NCBI RefSeq assembly: GCF_035222485.1
Contig: NC_085922.1
Span: 1,999,001-2,063,000 of the forward strand
Origin: Podospora pseudoanserina
Taxonomy: Eukaryota > Ascomycota > Sordariomycetes > Sordariales > Podosporaceae
Direction of reading: 5' to 3'
Length of the DNA stretch: 64,000 nt
Each line of letters begins with the position of its first letter. Position 1 is the first letter of the stretch. A program made the translations under genes and the position numbers. A model generated the notes under the pieces. The model was not told the DNA's origin, ran no database searches, and saw only the letters and a program-made list of their open reading frames with translations. Positions 12,522 to 25,320 of this stretch are shown one piece after another.

Positions 12522-12529
12522 CCACACAG

Positions 12530-13822
12530 CGTATTTGTGATTTCCAACGTTTGCTTTTTTCTTCTTCTTTTTATCACTACCACCACCCCCAGCAGCACCA
12601 CTATCTATCATTAATCATCCCCCAATCAATTTATGCCCAAGCCCAGGTAAATTCCCGTTTTTCAACAACTGATTTCCCTGCCTTTTACGTAAATCAATCA
12701 AAGGGACTTCCTCTTACCCCAGATGAGGAGGACTGTAACTATTGCTGTCATTCAGCATTCCAGTTAGGGTTCAACGCTCGCTAGGTTTTCTCATCTACGT
12801 TGCGATTTCCCCTACCCAAAGGGTGCAGAGTACCAACCCGTGGCTCCTCATCTACATGATAGCATCTCTAACAGCGACTACTCCCATCTCACACTACTAA
12901 CCAACCCACCAGCCCAGTGTGTGTTGAAATCGTTGCCATCAAGCAGATGTACATATCTCAAGGAGCGCGATAGTCCCCGATGTTGTTGGGCCAGAGCCTC
13001 CAATCCATCCAGCCAAGAATCCACCAGCCCAATACAATCTTCTATTCTTAGGCCTCTGCTTGCTTTGGGTACATTGCGCGTGTATCTCGCCCCTCCTTGT
13101 TTGTAGAGGAGAGAGACTTTTAAGGCTTATCTTGCCCGGAATGACTGACACCCTCGGTGTCTAGCTCCCTACTTACACAAATACAGACAGACAAAGAATG
13201 TCGAGGGCTGGAAGAGTTGATGATGACGACCATATCGTACACCTCCCGGACAACCAGCTTAGAAAAGGGGACATATAACACAGAATATATCCTATCTATC
13301 TATATCTACTCCAGTTTCGTTTTGCTCCTTTCCCCTCACATCCGTGTTGCTTGTTCCTTTCCATCTCCCAGCTCCTGATAACATCGACTATCCAAGTCGA
13401 CTGCTCACCCCGTTTCAATGTTGATATGTTTCCGAAAAGTTCAAGGGCGGCTGTCTGTATGATCATGAGCTGACCTGAGCATTGCCAACATAGTCCTGGG
13501 CGATAAACATCAGCGTAGTCAGAGTCCGTAATCCATGCTGTCAACACCACCACCATCAAAGACAATGTTGCCAAACATCAAAACCCCTGTTCGACAACCA
13601 AACACACCTCATGATACACCATCTCAAAGACAAAACTCTGCCTGGTATTCTTTTCCCTATGCCTATCTGCCTAGCTCCAAAAAACGCCTTAAAACATGAA
13701 CGGGAACTCGGCACAAAAATGCATACACAAATCCCCGCCTCCTCTCCATCATCATCCATGCTAACCACATTAACAGTGCTACCCCCCAGCTGCCTATCTG
13801 CTCTCCAGCGAGGACATCTCAC
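12530..13822. other. Intergenic; no gene seen
   Basis: About 1.3 kb downstream of the tRNA-like element and of the MTR4 stop. Short frames (12840-13106 plus, 13556-13822 minus) have no recognisable domain. It probably contains the MTR4 3' UTR. Confidence 0.45.
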
Positions 13823-16800
13823 CTAGAGATAAAGAGAGTTAAAAGAAACAATATCCCTCCTAATCTTGCCCAACGCCGCCTCGAACTTATCCTTGAGCTC
13901 ATCACTCCCCATCACCTTGGCCGCCTCAGCCATCTGCCTAAGCAGCTCCTCCAACCGTCTAAACAGCCGGATCAGGGAGCCTTCATAAGCATTAGTCATT
14001 TTGCTACATCACACACCACTGTTAGTAAAACATCTTTCGCCCAAAAGTGCGCATAGAGAAACATACCTGATCTCAGCAAACGGCCTCCCATTCGCCCAAG
14101 CCATCACCGTCTCCATCAACTGCCACTTCAAGCTATTGACATACTCCTCCTCATTCACATCCAACTTGCTCTCGGCGCTGACCTTGGCAATAATCTTCGC
14201 CTGAGCCTGCACCTCCCTAAACGGCTTCGCCAACTCCTCCTTCAGCGCGTCCGTCTCAACCTTTTCGTCAAAGATGAACACGCTGAGGATGGCGGCCGTA
14301 ACCTCTGGGGTGAGCTCGTTGAAGAACCGATTGAAAAGCAACTCCGCCAGCAGCAACTCATGCCCCTCCGTAGACGAAATCTCGCACGCCACCCTCGCCT
14401 TCATCTGCACAACCTCCTTCTCATCGATAAATCCCAACCTCCGCAGCACCCTCTTCCGTGACTTGAGCTCGTCAAGCTGAGCAATCGTGTGAGCCTTACC
14501 AATCGCCTTCCTCTTCTCCTTGATCTGCTCCGTCAACTTGGTCTTGGCCTCAAACTCCTCGTACAACCGGGGCAATAACGGCGAGTTGTGAAGGGGATTG
14601 GCAAGCAGCCTCGACTCCAAGACCTCGATCTTTCTGAGAAGCTTCCTAAAGCTGTCATCCCTGATGTTCATGTTCTCGATCGGGTCCATGATGGGGATCC
14701 CATCCGCAAAACGGCGCTGAATTTCCAGCAGAGACTTGCCGACGTTTTCCTTCTCCTCTCGTGACCTAACATCCTTGGGGAGGAAGACACGGAGCTGGCT
14801 CAGAGACTTGACGCAGGACAGGAGGCAAGGCACAACTTCCCACTCCGCCTCTTCGTCTGCTTGTTCTGGAATCTGGCCTTCCGGCATGATAAACTTGCCG
14901 CCCTTCTTGCTAGTTTCCCTGACTGCAGGATTGAAGGATTTGCTCTGCTTGGAGAGCTTGAGAAGAACATCACAGAAGTACTGCTCCTGTGGCGGGTAGT
15001 CAGATTCGCCATGCTTGGGGGCCTTGCGGGCCACAGTGTCGAACAAGACTCCCCAGCCGAAATTAACGCCGTCTGGAGTCTCAATCTGGATGACGCGACC
15101 GGGCTGCATGAACTCCATGCAGTTGGCAGGATGGTGAATGACGGCAGTCATGTCCTTGGTCAGCTCCTTAAGCTGCTCGCGGAGATGATAGTAGTCCTTC
15201 ACCGTGCTCTCATCGGGGAGCAACATGGCATCCTTCTCCTCTTGCAGAGCAGTGAGTTCCTTTTCCAACTGGGGCACGCTAGCGGCGTTCTGGAACTGGA
15301 AGAAACACCTCTCGAGCATAAATTCAGGGGAGATGGCCTCGATACGCAACAGGTTGAGGATCATGTTGTAGCCAAGATGGAACGCCGAGTTGAGGCGGTC
15401 CTGGTGGCCGACAACGACGGACTTGGCAGTATCAGGATCTAGCTTGTCGTCAACCATCATAATGACGATACCGCGGTCATCGAGACCACGACGACCGGCT
15501 CTGCCAGCCATCTGAATGTACTCGGAGGAGGTGAGCGGTCTCCTGGCTACACCGTCCCACTTCGTGACTTGTGTGAAAACGACGGTCCTGGCAGGCATGT
15601 TCAGGCCGATAGAGAATGTTTCTGTGGCGAACAACACCTTGATCAAACCCTCCTGGAACAAAATCTCGATGGTCTCCTTGAGGATAGGCAGGAGACCGGA
15701 GTGATGGACACCTATTCCCTTGCGGAGAAGGGGAAGAATGTTGGTAATTTGAGCGAGGTTTTTGTCTTCGTCCGACAGCTGCTGAAGGGCGTTTTCAAAG
15801 ACCTTGTCGACCATGAGCTCCTCGTCGGGCGCGTTGAACTTCATGTGGGAACTCTTGAGAGCCATCTGCTCGCAATCCCGCTTGCTGAAATTGAAAACAA
15901 TAACTGGCTGAAACTTCTTTTTGACAATCATTCTGATAATTTTGGCGATGTCGGCTGTTTCGTTCGGGGCATCGCCACCCTTGTTGGTTTTCTTGTCTTT
16001 GCCCTTTCCTTTCCTCTTGGCGCTCCAGTCGGCAGGATCGGAGCCCTTGTTGGCCTCGATCAAGTTCATGGCATGCTGGAAGTTGTTCTCCTTGAAGTTG
16101 CCCTTTTCGTCAACGATCAGGAAGATACCCTTGCCACCGGCGGGGAAGAAGTAGTTTTGTAATGGTGTCGGTCTGAAATCGGTATAGACAACGTGGCAGG
16201 CTTGACGATGGATTTTGGCGATCCATTCGGCGAACTGGAAGGCGTTGGGAATAGTGGCGGACAGGAAGACGTATCGGACCTTGTCGGGAAGGAGGATGAT
16301 GGTCTCTTCCCAGACCACACCACGAGTCTTGTCGCGCATGTAATGGATTTCATCGAAGACGACCCAGGCAACTTCGCGCATGATTTCGGAACCTCGGTAC
16401 AGCATGGATCGCAAAATTTCGGTTGTCATGACCAAGCAACTGGCGGTTGGGTTGATGGTGACATCTCCGGTCATGAGACCAACATCACCAAACTCGGCCT
16501 GGAAGTCGCGGTACTTTTGGTTACTGAGGGCCTTGATGGGACTCGTGTAAATGACTCTCTGATTGCGCTTGAGACACTGCGCAATGGCATATTCGGCGAC
16601 GACCGTCTTGCCGGCAGATGTGTGAGCCGAAACGAGCACACTCTCGCCGCGCTCGATCGAGGCGACGGACAGGGCCTGGAAGGGATCGAGCTTGAAGGGG
16701 TACACTCGGGCAGGCTCTTCGGGAGCCTTGTGCTCGGAAAGAGGGATGTACTCGTAGTCGAGGTCAGGGGGGAGCGCGACCTGATGCTGGATATTATGCG

Positions 16801-17134
16801 ACAGGACGATAGACTCTCCCTCTTCGCCAGGAGCGAAGCCTGCAGCGGCATTGACTTCTCTTGACTGGGCCGTCTGGAAGGAATCGGCCATGACAGGCGC
16901 GGCAGGTTCTGGCTCACCCTCGAGCTTCTGGCGCTTCATATCGCCGTGCGAAATCTCTTGCGGGTGGTGTTCTTCGGCGGGCGATGCATCCTCGGTTTTG
17001 ATGGACTGATCAGCCTGGGAAGCGGCATGGTCGGTGCCATCGGTCATTTCAACATCTTGACTCTGGTCGGCTGGGGCCTTGCGCTTCTTGGGAGCGCGAG
17101 GCTGCTGCTCGAAGACGTCGAATAGGTCGTCCAT
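13823..17134 (-). CDS. MTR4: ATP-dependent RNA helicase Mtr4/Dob1, nuclear exosome cofactor, 1082 aa
   Basis: Ski2-like DExH RNA helicase of the TRAMP complex that unwinds and feeds RNA to the nuclear exosome for rRNA processing and surveillance. Exons are 14067-17134 and 13823-14003; the intron is 14004-14066 (GTATGT..TAG), and the second exon restores the conserved C-terminus (NAYEGSLIRLFRRLEELLRQ ... DIVSFNSLYL). Walker A is SAHTSAGKT with Lys176, the DEIH box is at 261-264, then SATIPNA and the QMAGRAGRRG motif. I chose the start at 17134 (MDDLFDVFEQQ), the usual beginning. The frame stays open upstream to 17251, but those codons look like leader sequence. The N-terminus is basic then acidic (KKRKAP, DVEMTDGT), fitting nuclear localisation. 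The length matches the family (about 1070-1110). The arch domain region is present. The identification is very sure. Confidence 0.96.
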
Positions 17135-18097
17135 GGCGGCGACGCTGTGCAGTTTGTCTGCAGATGAGAGCTGGGTCAGGTTGGCTGGCCTAGAAAAAAA
17201 GTTGAGGTGGGTTGATTGGCAGAATACAGGGATGGCTCGTGCACGAAGCAAGTATCAAGGCGGTGAGAGAGATGTTTCTTCTCATCAACGGAGGAAAGCA
17301 TCCAATCCTAGTCCACGCATAAAAAGATAGTCCAACCTCAAGTTTTAAAAGATATCCAAGAGGCCGAGAGATGACTGGTTCCAGTGCCAGTTTGTGGGAA
17401 GAGATGCAAATAATATTCTTGAAAGACAGTTCAACTTCCTCTTGGTAAGCCAAAGCCATTGACAGGTGAACGGAAGCTATGTGCAAGTTTGGGCATAGAC
17501 GGTGAATGTTCTGGAACATATCAGAAGACTGCAAGTTCACACAGGGCCATCGATTCGGCCATTCACTACAAACTCGAAGGATTGTCTTTTGCAGACATCT
17601 CCAACGCATGTAGTTACACAGCATCCCGATTTCTGGTAGCCAGTTCTGGAAGCCAAATCGCAGACCATGCTGCCATCACATATCATGGCGTAAGATACTA
17701 CCTTTTTATCACGCCTCTTCAAACATTCAATATATACCAGGACCAAAAGAGGCTATGCTGTATTGCAATGGAATGGCAACCATATCAAGATGCAAGTCCG
17801 GTCCGGCCCGTCGGCACTGGCCCAAGCTCTGACAAGAACAAGCATTCCCCAAGTGGGGCCCCAAGTGGAGCACCAACCCGACAGCACCGTCATCCCTGTC
17901 GAATTGGACCTCCGAACGTGGTGATCTCTGGAACCACTCCGAGGCCCCCGACACGTGTGGTGGCTCCGCAACAAAAAAAAAAGTGTTGAGCCCGCTTTCT
18001 GTCGCCATTTTTTTCTCTGTCTTCTCTTCCTTCTTTTCGTCTGTTCTTTCTCATTGGAATTGGAACCCATATTATAACAATCGGCACACCACCAACC
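17135..18097. promoter_or_regulatory. Divergent promoter region of MTR4 and TSC13
   Basis: 963 bases between two divergent start codons. The TSC13 leader has pyrimidine-rich runs just before the ATG (18000-18060). Frames within it (17459-17989 plus) show no known protein. No defined operator was recognised. Confidence 0.4.
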
Positions 18098-19125
18098 ATG
18101 GCAGCCGAACTCTCCCTCAAGCTTACCAGCCGGGTGCCCAAAAAACCCATCAAGAAGCTCGCCCCCTCGGTCGAGCTCCCCCGCGACGCCACCGTCGAGG
18201 ACGCCAAAAAGATTGTCGCCCGCGCCTCTGGCTTCTCCGACTTCAACCGCATCGGTCTCTTCAACCCCGCCGACGGCAAGATCCTCAAGGACCGCAAGGC
18301 TCTGATCCGCAATGAGGAGGGTGTCATCAAGGCCGGCGAGTTGGTCGTCAAGGACCTTGGTATGTTTCCCCCCCCCCCCTTTTCTTTTCACCCCCCTATC
18401 TACCCCTCTTTGCTAACAAATATTCCAAAGGTCCTCAAGTAGCCTGGCGCACCGTCTTCGTAATCGAATACTTCGGCCCCATCCTCTTCCACGCCTTCAT
18501 CCCCCTCATCCGTCCCTACCTCTACTCCATCTTCCCCGGCCAGTTCAAGTACATCTCCGAGTCCGCCACGCCCATCACAAAGGTCCAATGGCTCCTCTTC
18601 GCCCTCTTCCACATTCACTTCCTCAAGCGCGAGTACGAAACCCTCTTCGTCCACAAGTTCTCCGCCAACACCATGCCCGCCCGCAACATCGTCCGCAACT
18701 CGGCCTTTTACTGGATCATGGCCGGCCTCCTCTGCGCTCTCGACATCTACGCCCCTGGCAACCTCTCTGCCCGTGACGAGCTCGTCCCCCTGGACTATTT
18801 CGGCTTGGCCTTGTTCACGTTTGGTGAGGTTTGCAACTGGATTGTGCACCAGCACTTGGCTAGCTTGCGCAAGCCAGGTGGAACGGAAAAGGGCATCCCG
18901 AATTGTATCGGGAGCAACTTGGTCACGAGCCCGAATTACATGTTTGAGGTTACGGCTTGGGTGGGTGTCATCTTGATCAGCAGGAGCTGGGCGGTGGTGG
19001 TGTTTATCTGCACGGGGATTATTTACATGAGGGATTGGTCGAGGGGGAAGGAGAAGGCGTTGAGGAAGGAGTTCGGGGACCGGTATAAGAACAAGAGGTA
19101 CACCATGTTGCCTGGCCTTATTTAA
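18098..19125 (+). CDS. TSC13: Very-long-chain trans-2,3-enoyl-CoA reductase Tsc13, 318 aa
   Basis: ER membrane enzyme that performs the last step of each very-long-chain fatty acid elongation cycle, reducing trans-2-enoyl-CoA with NADPH for sphingolipid acyl chains. Exons are 18098-18359 and 18431-19125; the intron (GTATGT..AAAG) starts with a long C run and contains GCTAAC before the acceptor. Residues 1-90 form the ubiquitin-like N-terminal domain. From about residue 95 the steroid 5-alpha-reductase-type membrane domain begins (VIEYFGPILFHAF), with HIHFLKREYETLFVHKFS, then GSNLVTSPNYMFEVTAWVG. The conserved tail is RYKNKRYTMLPGLI. The length of 318 fits the family (about 305-320). It lies convergent with the next gene, with only 155 bases between stops. 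The identification is very sure. Confidence 0.96.
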
Positions 19126-19280
19126 GTGACTAATAGAAGGATGTTTGTGGGAAAATTGCTGTTGTAGGATGAGGTGTAAAAGAGGAGGAGCAAAAAATGT
19201 AAAGTGTAGTGTGAGAATAGATAGATAGCCCACTGTTTTGGCTGATTTTTATATAATTCAAATCCTTACCCCATCACTCC

Positions 19281-20207
19281 TTATAACCCTCCCTCTCCTG
19301 GCTCCGGCTCCGGCAACGGCACCTCCTCCGGCCTTGTCCCCTCTCCCTCACCCCTGTCCCAACCCCCCTCCCCTTCGTCCTCACTCCCACTCCAACAACT
19401 TTCACTCCCCGTCCAGTTCCCCTCCTCCTCCTCGTCACTCGTGTTCCCTTCCTTGGCTCTCCTCAGCGTGTCCTCCAGTATCAAAAACTCCCGCTCGAGC
19501 ATCTCGGCCCAGTTCTGCACATTCCCCACCTCTTTTACCTTTTTCCCGTACGTGTCTGCCATCTTTGCGAGCTTGTCGTTTTCCTTTTTTAGGCTTTGGG
19601 TCGCTTTTATCAGATCGGACTGCTGCTTCTCGATGGCGGCGTTGTTTTGGTGTAGGAGCTGGGCGCGGGGGGTAATCTCCCTGTCAAAGTAGTTTGAGAG
19701 GGTGGCGAGGAGGGCGGTGCGGGCTTGGTCTATTGCTTTTGGGTCTGGGGGTGCTGTGACGGGGAAGGGGTGGGAGGAGGAGCGGGAAGGGGGTTGGAGG
19801 GAAGAGTTGTTCACTGAAGGGGGAGGGTGATGATGGGACGGGGGTGGTGGGAGGTGAGGCTGGGATTGTGGTTGTAACAACGAGGGAAAGGCCGGCGGCT
19901 GTGGTTGTGAGAGGGGAGGGGAGGTGTGGTTGCTGCCGATGACGGTTGTTGACGTTGAGGGTCCTGATGTTGAGGGTCCTGATAAGAGCGATAAAGGTGA
20001 CTTCCCTTTTGACAAAAACGACGACGACGGCGTGGAAGTGACAGACTCGGTTCGTGATCTTGACGCCGGTGATGATGTGCCATCTTGCGGTTGAAAAGTG
20101 ATCGCCGTGACGACTACACTGCTCACTTCCGGCGCTGACAACGTCGATGAGCTACCCCGGAACAGCATCCTCGTTGGCGGTGACGGTTTCGATGTCGACA
20201 TGGTCAC
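19281..20207 (-). CDS. BLOC1S1/GCN5L1-like protein (Bls1), 308 aa
   Basis: Single-exon gene. Residues about 165-250 carry the BLOC1S1 (GCN5L1) helical domain: ARTALLATLSNYFDREITPR, then QLLHQNNAAIEKQQSDLIKA and KVKEVGNVQNWAEMLEREF, which is a coiled coil. In animals and yeast this subunit belongs to BLOC-1, which works in endosomal sorting. The N-terminal 160 residues are Ser/Pro-rich and disordered, with Pro/His runs; the C-terminus is Glu/Gly/Ser-rich and acidic. The usual family protein is about 110-150 aa, so both extensions are extra. A second Met two codons downstream (MSTSKP) is an alternative start. The domain call is confident; function in this fungus is inferred from the family. Confidence 0.85.
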   Translation of the reverse strand: MTMSTSKPSPPTRMLFRGSSSTLSAPEVSSVVVTAITFQPQDGTSSPASRSRTESVTSTPSSSFLSKGKSPLSLLSGPSTSGPSTSTTVIGSNHTSPPLSQPQPPAFPSLLQPQSQPHLPPPPSHHHPPPSVNNSSLQPPSRSSSHPFPVTAPPDPKAIDQARTALLATLSNYFDREITPRAQLLHQNNAAIEKQQSDLIKATQSLKKENDKLAKMADTYGKKVKEVGNVQNWAEMLEREFLILEDTLRRAKEGNTSDEEEEGNWTGSESCWSGSEDEGEGGWDRGEGEGTRPEEVPLPEPEPGEGGL

Positions 20208-20880
20208 AGCCTAATGATTCCCAGTATACAAAAAGATGAGATGCCAAGGCGTGTCTATACAAACGCGGCTCCCTGCATGCGCCGTACACGATCAGTAGAT
20301 GAAATCGGCCGGTCCCTGACACGCAAAGAGTCTAAACCTCGGGGCTGACAGATAACTTTATATACCCGCCACCATGCGCATGTGAGATGTGAGATGCAGG
20401 ATGGACATGTGGTGATGTGCAGGACGAATGCGGGGAAAGTAGATACACAGGAGATTGGGGAGAGAGGGGTCAATTTCATGTTACACCGGCTCACTCATGC
20501 TACATGCACACAAGATACAATACTCCTACAGCAGCATCAATCTCCAATTACTTGTATTCTTCCAAAACTCGGGAATATCTACTCCTAGGTAGGTAACTAA
20601 TAAACCCAAATCCAAGACCCTCTCGCCTGCCTAAATATAGCAATAGTATAACAACTCATGCTTTGCTTGTTTTTTCTCCCGCAATCCAGAAACCATAACA
20701 CATTACGTGATATATCTTGTGCTTTCTCAAACGAACGAACGCCGACCTGTGTAGATGATGAGCCCGTATTTTCGACCCCCCATGTAGAATGCAGAACCAG
20801 CCCGACAACCCCCCCCAAAACACCAAACAGGAAATCAATCCAAAAAATCTACTCATACAACATGTCCCTCGTCATCCTTC
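20208..20880. other. Intergenic; no gene seen
   Basis: 673 bases between the BLOC1S1-like start and the SOG2 stop, both minus strand. It holds the promoter of the former and the 3' UTR of SOG2. Short frames in it have no recognisable domain. Confidence 0.45.
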
Positions 20881-23800
20881 TCAAAATCCATTCATTTTCC
20901 CATTGCTACCTCCTGCTGGGAGTCGCAACGGTAGCACACTCAAGCTCCCTTGCGAGTGCCCATGTCCTGGCCAAGGCATTGGGCTCAGGGCCGAGCTCGG
21001 AGTCGGAATATCCTGGCTCGAGTTCACAGAGTGCATGCTGCCCGCCGTGGTGAGGCTCGCTGTTGTCGAGGTGGAGTTCATAGTTCCGTGCCTCGACATG
21101 CCTAGCCCTCCCATGGAGAGCAAGGTATCCGCTCGTTCAAATACATTGCCCTGGAACGCCGCCGCAAACGAAGCGCTCTGTGGGGTGGAAGGCACAGTCG
21201 CCTGGACTGCCGGACCCAAGGCGGCACTCTGCGGCGTCATCGGCAATGGTTGCCAGTTGTAAGGACTCAAATTCTCCGACCCATGATTAGGCCCATGCCC
21301 ATGGTTTCCGTGATGGCCATGGTGCCCATGATGATGCCCTTGTCGTGTAAAATATGCCCAAGGACTCGAGTGTATCAGGTCACATGTTTCCTTCATGCTC
21401 TGATGAACCGGTCGCAACCTCGACCTGGTGTCTATTGGCAGTTGAACCTCGCTTTGAAGTTGCTTGATCTTTGTGACCAGCATGTACCAGGAATCAATGA
21501 AACTGCTGCACAGGCCCCAAAACGGCGCCTGTGTCCTGATCCCTGGCTCCTTAAGCTTGATCGTCGACAGCTTCTGCTTCAAACTCTCTGTTTGCTGAAT
21601 TGAGACTGTACACCGGTGGATCAACATCTTCCAGGGCTGCACAACGTGCTCGGGGGCTCGCTGCGCCATTGCCAGTCTCATCGACGATGAAAGCTGCTGA
21701 CTTAGTTGGGGTAGTATCCGCATGACTAGATCCGCCGTTTTGGTTAATGAGAGGAAAATCCGTTCAAAGACGCGGTCCTCCTCGGTAAAGTCAGCCGACA
21801 GGTTTCGGACACCTGACGTGCTGTTGGAAGCAAACGACTCCCCTGAGCGGGGTGTGGCAGCGCTCATAATGGCTGTCCTGCTGGAGCCATTGACAAATGG
21901 CCCGAGAGGAACATCGGTGGTCACCCGGAGGCTGCTCGGGTGGTGGACAAATGTCCCGTTCCGCGACCTGTTGTTGATCATAGCCGGGCGGTCGGCCGTG
22001 GGAGGAACAAAAGAATTCTCCCGCGAGTGAGGGCGGAGGGTTTCGCCGGGGTCCGTTCGCATATGCGGCGGCAGAGACCGCGGAGCGACCTGTGAGCATG
22101 TCACACGCAGCTCCATTATGCTATTATAGAGCTGCGTCAACAGAGTCCGAATGTACCGCGGGTCGCCATTGTCCAGAAAAAGGTCAACGTTGCTCATCAA
22201 CAGCGAGCAGACGTGCGTGTAGGCATTGATCAGCGTGATGCATGCCCTTTGCACGTTTTCGTTTTCCCTCGAACCCCCAGCATCCATCGCCTGGTCATGC
22301 TTCTGAATCTCCAGCTCCAGCTGTTCCACATGGGCGTTGGTGTTGTAAAAGACAATCTCCAAAGAGTTGGACCGGCGCGAGGTTCCGTCGTTGGTCAGAC
22401 CGATCAACATTTGGATCATCGGATGGATCTGGAAGATGGAATACAAAATGCCCTTGGAAGCTTCCAGCACCGGATCAAACACCTTGGACTCCCGTCTCCT
22501 CTCTGGCAGGATAGACAGCCTGCGCACGTAAACGGGCCGTTGCAGTGCCGGTTCGGGCGGGCTTGTGACGTTTGGACTCTGCACCTGCATGACGGTCCCG
22601 TTCCCTTGCATGGCGGATCCATGACTGAGCCCGCGGTAATGGCTGAACCGGTTTGTACCCTCGATTTCCTCCAAAGTGCTGAGCTCTGACCGCTTTGACA
22701 CAATGCCCATCCGCCGTGACCTGCTTTCGGACCGCTCCCTGCTTGAGGTTTGCACAATCGTCTCTGAATTGCTGCGCACCCGTTCGTTTGGGTTACCGAT
22801 GGTCAGCGGCATGACTCCAGGTCTCCGCTGTGCTCCATTTTGCTGAGAGAGTCCACGATAGTGTGAGCGCGAGGGAATTGGTGGAGGGCGAGTAAGAGCC
22901 GGTGATCGAAGATCGGGCATATCGCTGCCGTTGACCCGGACGGGGAATCGACCACTGAATACTCGCTTGATTGTTGGCCGTGGTGTTTCGGTTCCTTCCG
23001 CATCGTCTCCCACCGAATCGGAATCACCACGCCCATTCATACTTGAAGCCGTGAGCTTGAGAAACTTCTTGATGCGTGTCGTCAGGGCCACCTCGGTCAT
23101 GTCACTCTCCTTGGCCGCTCCAGCGTTATCTCCGCCACTATCCCAGATCTCCCGGGGCGGAAACTCCAGGGGGTTGCCCTCGAGTTTGATGACCGACAGT
23201 GACGGCATTTCGGCAAGACACAGCGGCAGCTTCGTGATTTGGTTCTTGTGAATCGAGAAGACCTTGAGGGACGACAGCTTGATGATTTCTGGCGGCAGAG
23301 TTTGCAACTGATTTCGGCCCAGATCAAGAATCTCCAGGGATTTTAGGTCGCAGAGCTAGAGGGAGAGAGGAAGCGGTCAGCTAGCGCCAAGTCCCACCAT
23401 TGGAAGATCAGTGCGTACCGCAAGGGGAAATTCTTTGATCTGGTTCTGTCGGACGTTGAGATACCGCAATGATGTGCATTCTGGCAGACGTGATGGAATG
23501 GTTTCCAAGTAGTTGTGTGATAGGGCAAGTCTAGACAGTCGACACAGGTCAGCAGGCCGTACACTCCAGGTAGGCAAACAAACGAGCCGGGCCTACCGCT
23601 CTAGTTCGTCCTTTATTATGTCGACGATTTCCTCTGGCAACTTTGCAATCTTCTTCCTGCTCAGATCAATGGTGAGGCCTGGTTTTGGCAGCGTGTTGCT
23701 AACTCCGCTGGCGGCTGCCGCTTTTGCTTCGTTTTCGTGAGCGGCCCGCATGGCCTCCCTCGCGAGGGCGAGCACCTGGCTCGATGAGATGGGCCCCGAG

Positions 23801-23937
23801 GCCGAGAGGTTGGTATTTGACGGCACATCTTTGATGCTCGGAACTGGTGGTGGTGGAACGGGATTTGCGCGAGCAGCAGCCTCTACAGCGCGGCGGGCGT
23901 GGGCTGGGTTGTCGGGCAGACCCCGAGGAAAATCCAT
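20881..23937 (-). CDS. SOG2: Leucine-rich-repeat RAM-pathway protein Sog2, 975 aa
   Basis: Scaffold of the RAM/MOR network, which links the Mo25/Hym1-NDR kinase module (Cbk1/Cot1) to polarised growth and cell separation. Exons are 23597-23937, 23419-23530 and 20881-23355; the introns start GTAGGC and GTACGC and end CTAG, and the frame is kept. The N-terminus is Pro/Ala-rich. Leucine-rich repeats run from about residue 90 to 210 (LTIDLSRKKIAKLPEEIVD, NYLETIPSRLPECTSLRYLN, NQLQTLPPEIIKLSSLK). The Sog2 domain follows (ASKGILYSIFQIHPMIQMLI) with disordered Ser/Arg-rich linkers and, near the C-terminus, a His/Gly-rich stretch (HHHGHHGHHGNHGHG). The length and order fit filamentous-fungal Sog2. The first two exons supply the first LRRs and were joined by frame. 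The identification is confident. Confidence 0.9.
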
Positions 23938-25320
23938 TATGGCGTCTCTGCCTTTGTCTGAACCCCGTCTTGGGCGCAGTCTCTCCAGCGGGTACGGCCG
24001 TGTGAACAGAAAGAAACGGAGCGACTGTCGCGGGTTGGTGTTTATTTATTTGGTGAGCATCGATGGGTCGGATTTTAGCAACGTCGGAACAGTTGGTCGG
24101 ATGAGCTCATGGCTTGACCCAATCGCTGTTGGGACGAGGTTGCCAATGCTCGTTAGAGTGCTCGATTGGACTCCAGCGGTAGGCGGTGAAAAGGAAGCAC
24201 GTTGCGCCCAGGGGGCCTGGGGTCGCGGACAGTCGACTGATTGTCTTCGGCGGTGCTTCGTCGTCGAAGCAAACACGGCTACACGTCGACAGGCTGTGAT
24301 TTGTTTCCTCGAGGGGGGGGAAAGGGACGGGATCGAAAATGTCTGACGGGCTTCAGGTAGCAAGTTAGCAAGTCTGGCCCAAGATAGGGGGGTTGCTGTA
24401 GGGGCACAGTTGGGGTGCATGTCACAAAACTGACCTGGCCAGGGGGTCCGGGCTTCGATTGCTTCGTCGCTAGCGTCTCATCTGTGCTACGGGTGTGTCC
24501 CTAGCATCCGCCAAGCACCACTTACAAGGGACAACAACTCGACCACAAAACACCAAGATTTCCATGTGAAACGAAACGCGTTGAATGAACCCTGCCAATG
24601 GAGGCTCTCCTTTCTTTCTGTCGCCTAGGGACAATTAGGACATTCAGAGATGCTACCTGTTACGTCAAGGCAATACTCCGAGATGGTGATGTGTAACAGT
24701 GGATGGGCATTGGCAATATTGACATGCTCTTTCTTGGGTGGTGTTTCTTGATCTAATTATGGATCTCGAAATGCTGCGGTGTCACACCCTCTCTTCCAGC
24801 TTTTATACAAAACCACGAGTCAGCTCGACATCACGACAATACCCCTTTCTTGGCGACAGGGAAATCGGCCGACATGTCAGACATGCAGGTTGAGTGCATG
24901 GTGGCTGAAGACAAATTGATGAGGCTGTAGATACCCTAACCCTACAAACAAAAGTGCTGGGATCACAAGAGAGACACCGCGGCAGTGAGGAAAATAATGA
25001 AATAGACAAAAGATCGATTGATATTATAGACATTCTCGAATACTCTAGATAATCTCAATATGGAGCATTTCCCACAACCACAGCTTCCCTAACCCTTCTA
25101 TCTGACAAGTCCCCACCTGCCCTTTTGGGTCTCAGTCAACATGTCTATCAGCTTGCGCTCACTGCCTGGCTTCTTGAGCCAGACACAGCACACGCTCGCT
25201 TTTGGAAAATAGCAAACACTTCACCGTTTGATATACTCACTCTTTTCTTGAGTCCGTTTGATGGTTTGGTTTTTATAAAAGGAGAAACGGGTGTCTCTGG
25301 CACCTAACCCTGCTGTCAAA
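23938..25320. promoter_or_regulatory. Divergent promoter region of SOG2 and the RecQ-type helicase; no gene seen
   Basis: 1.4 kb between divergent starts. Frames such as 24046-24420 minus have no recognisable domain. A short AT-richer part lies at 24600-25080. Nothing specific was identified. Confidence 0.4.
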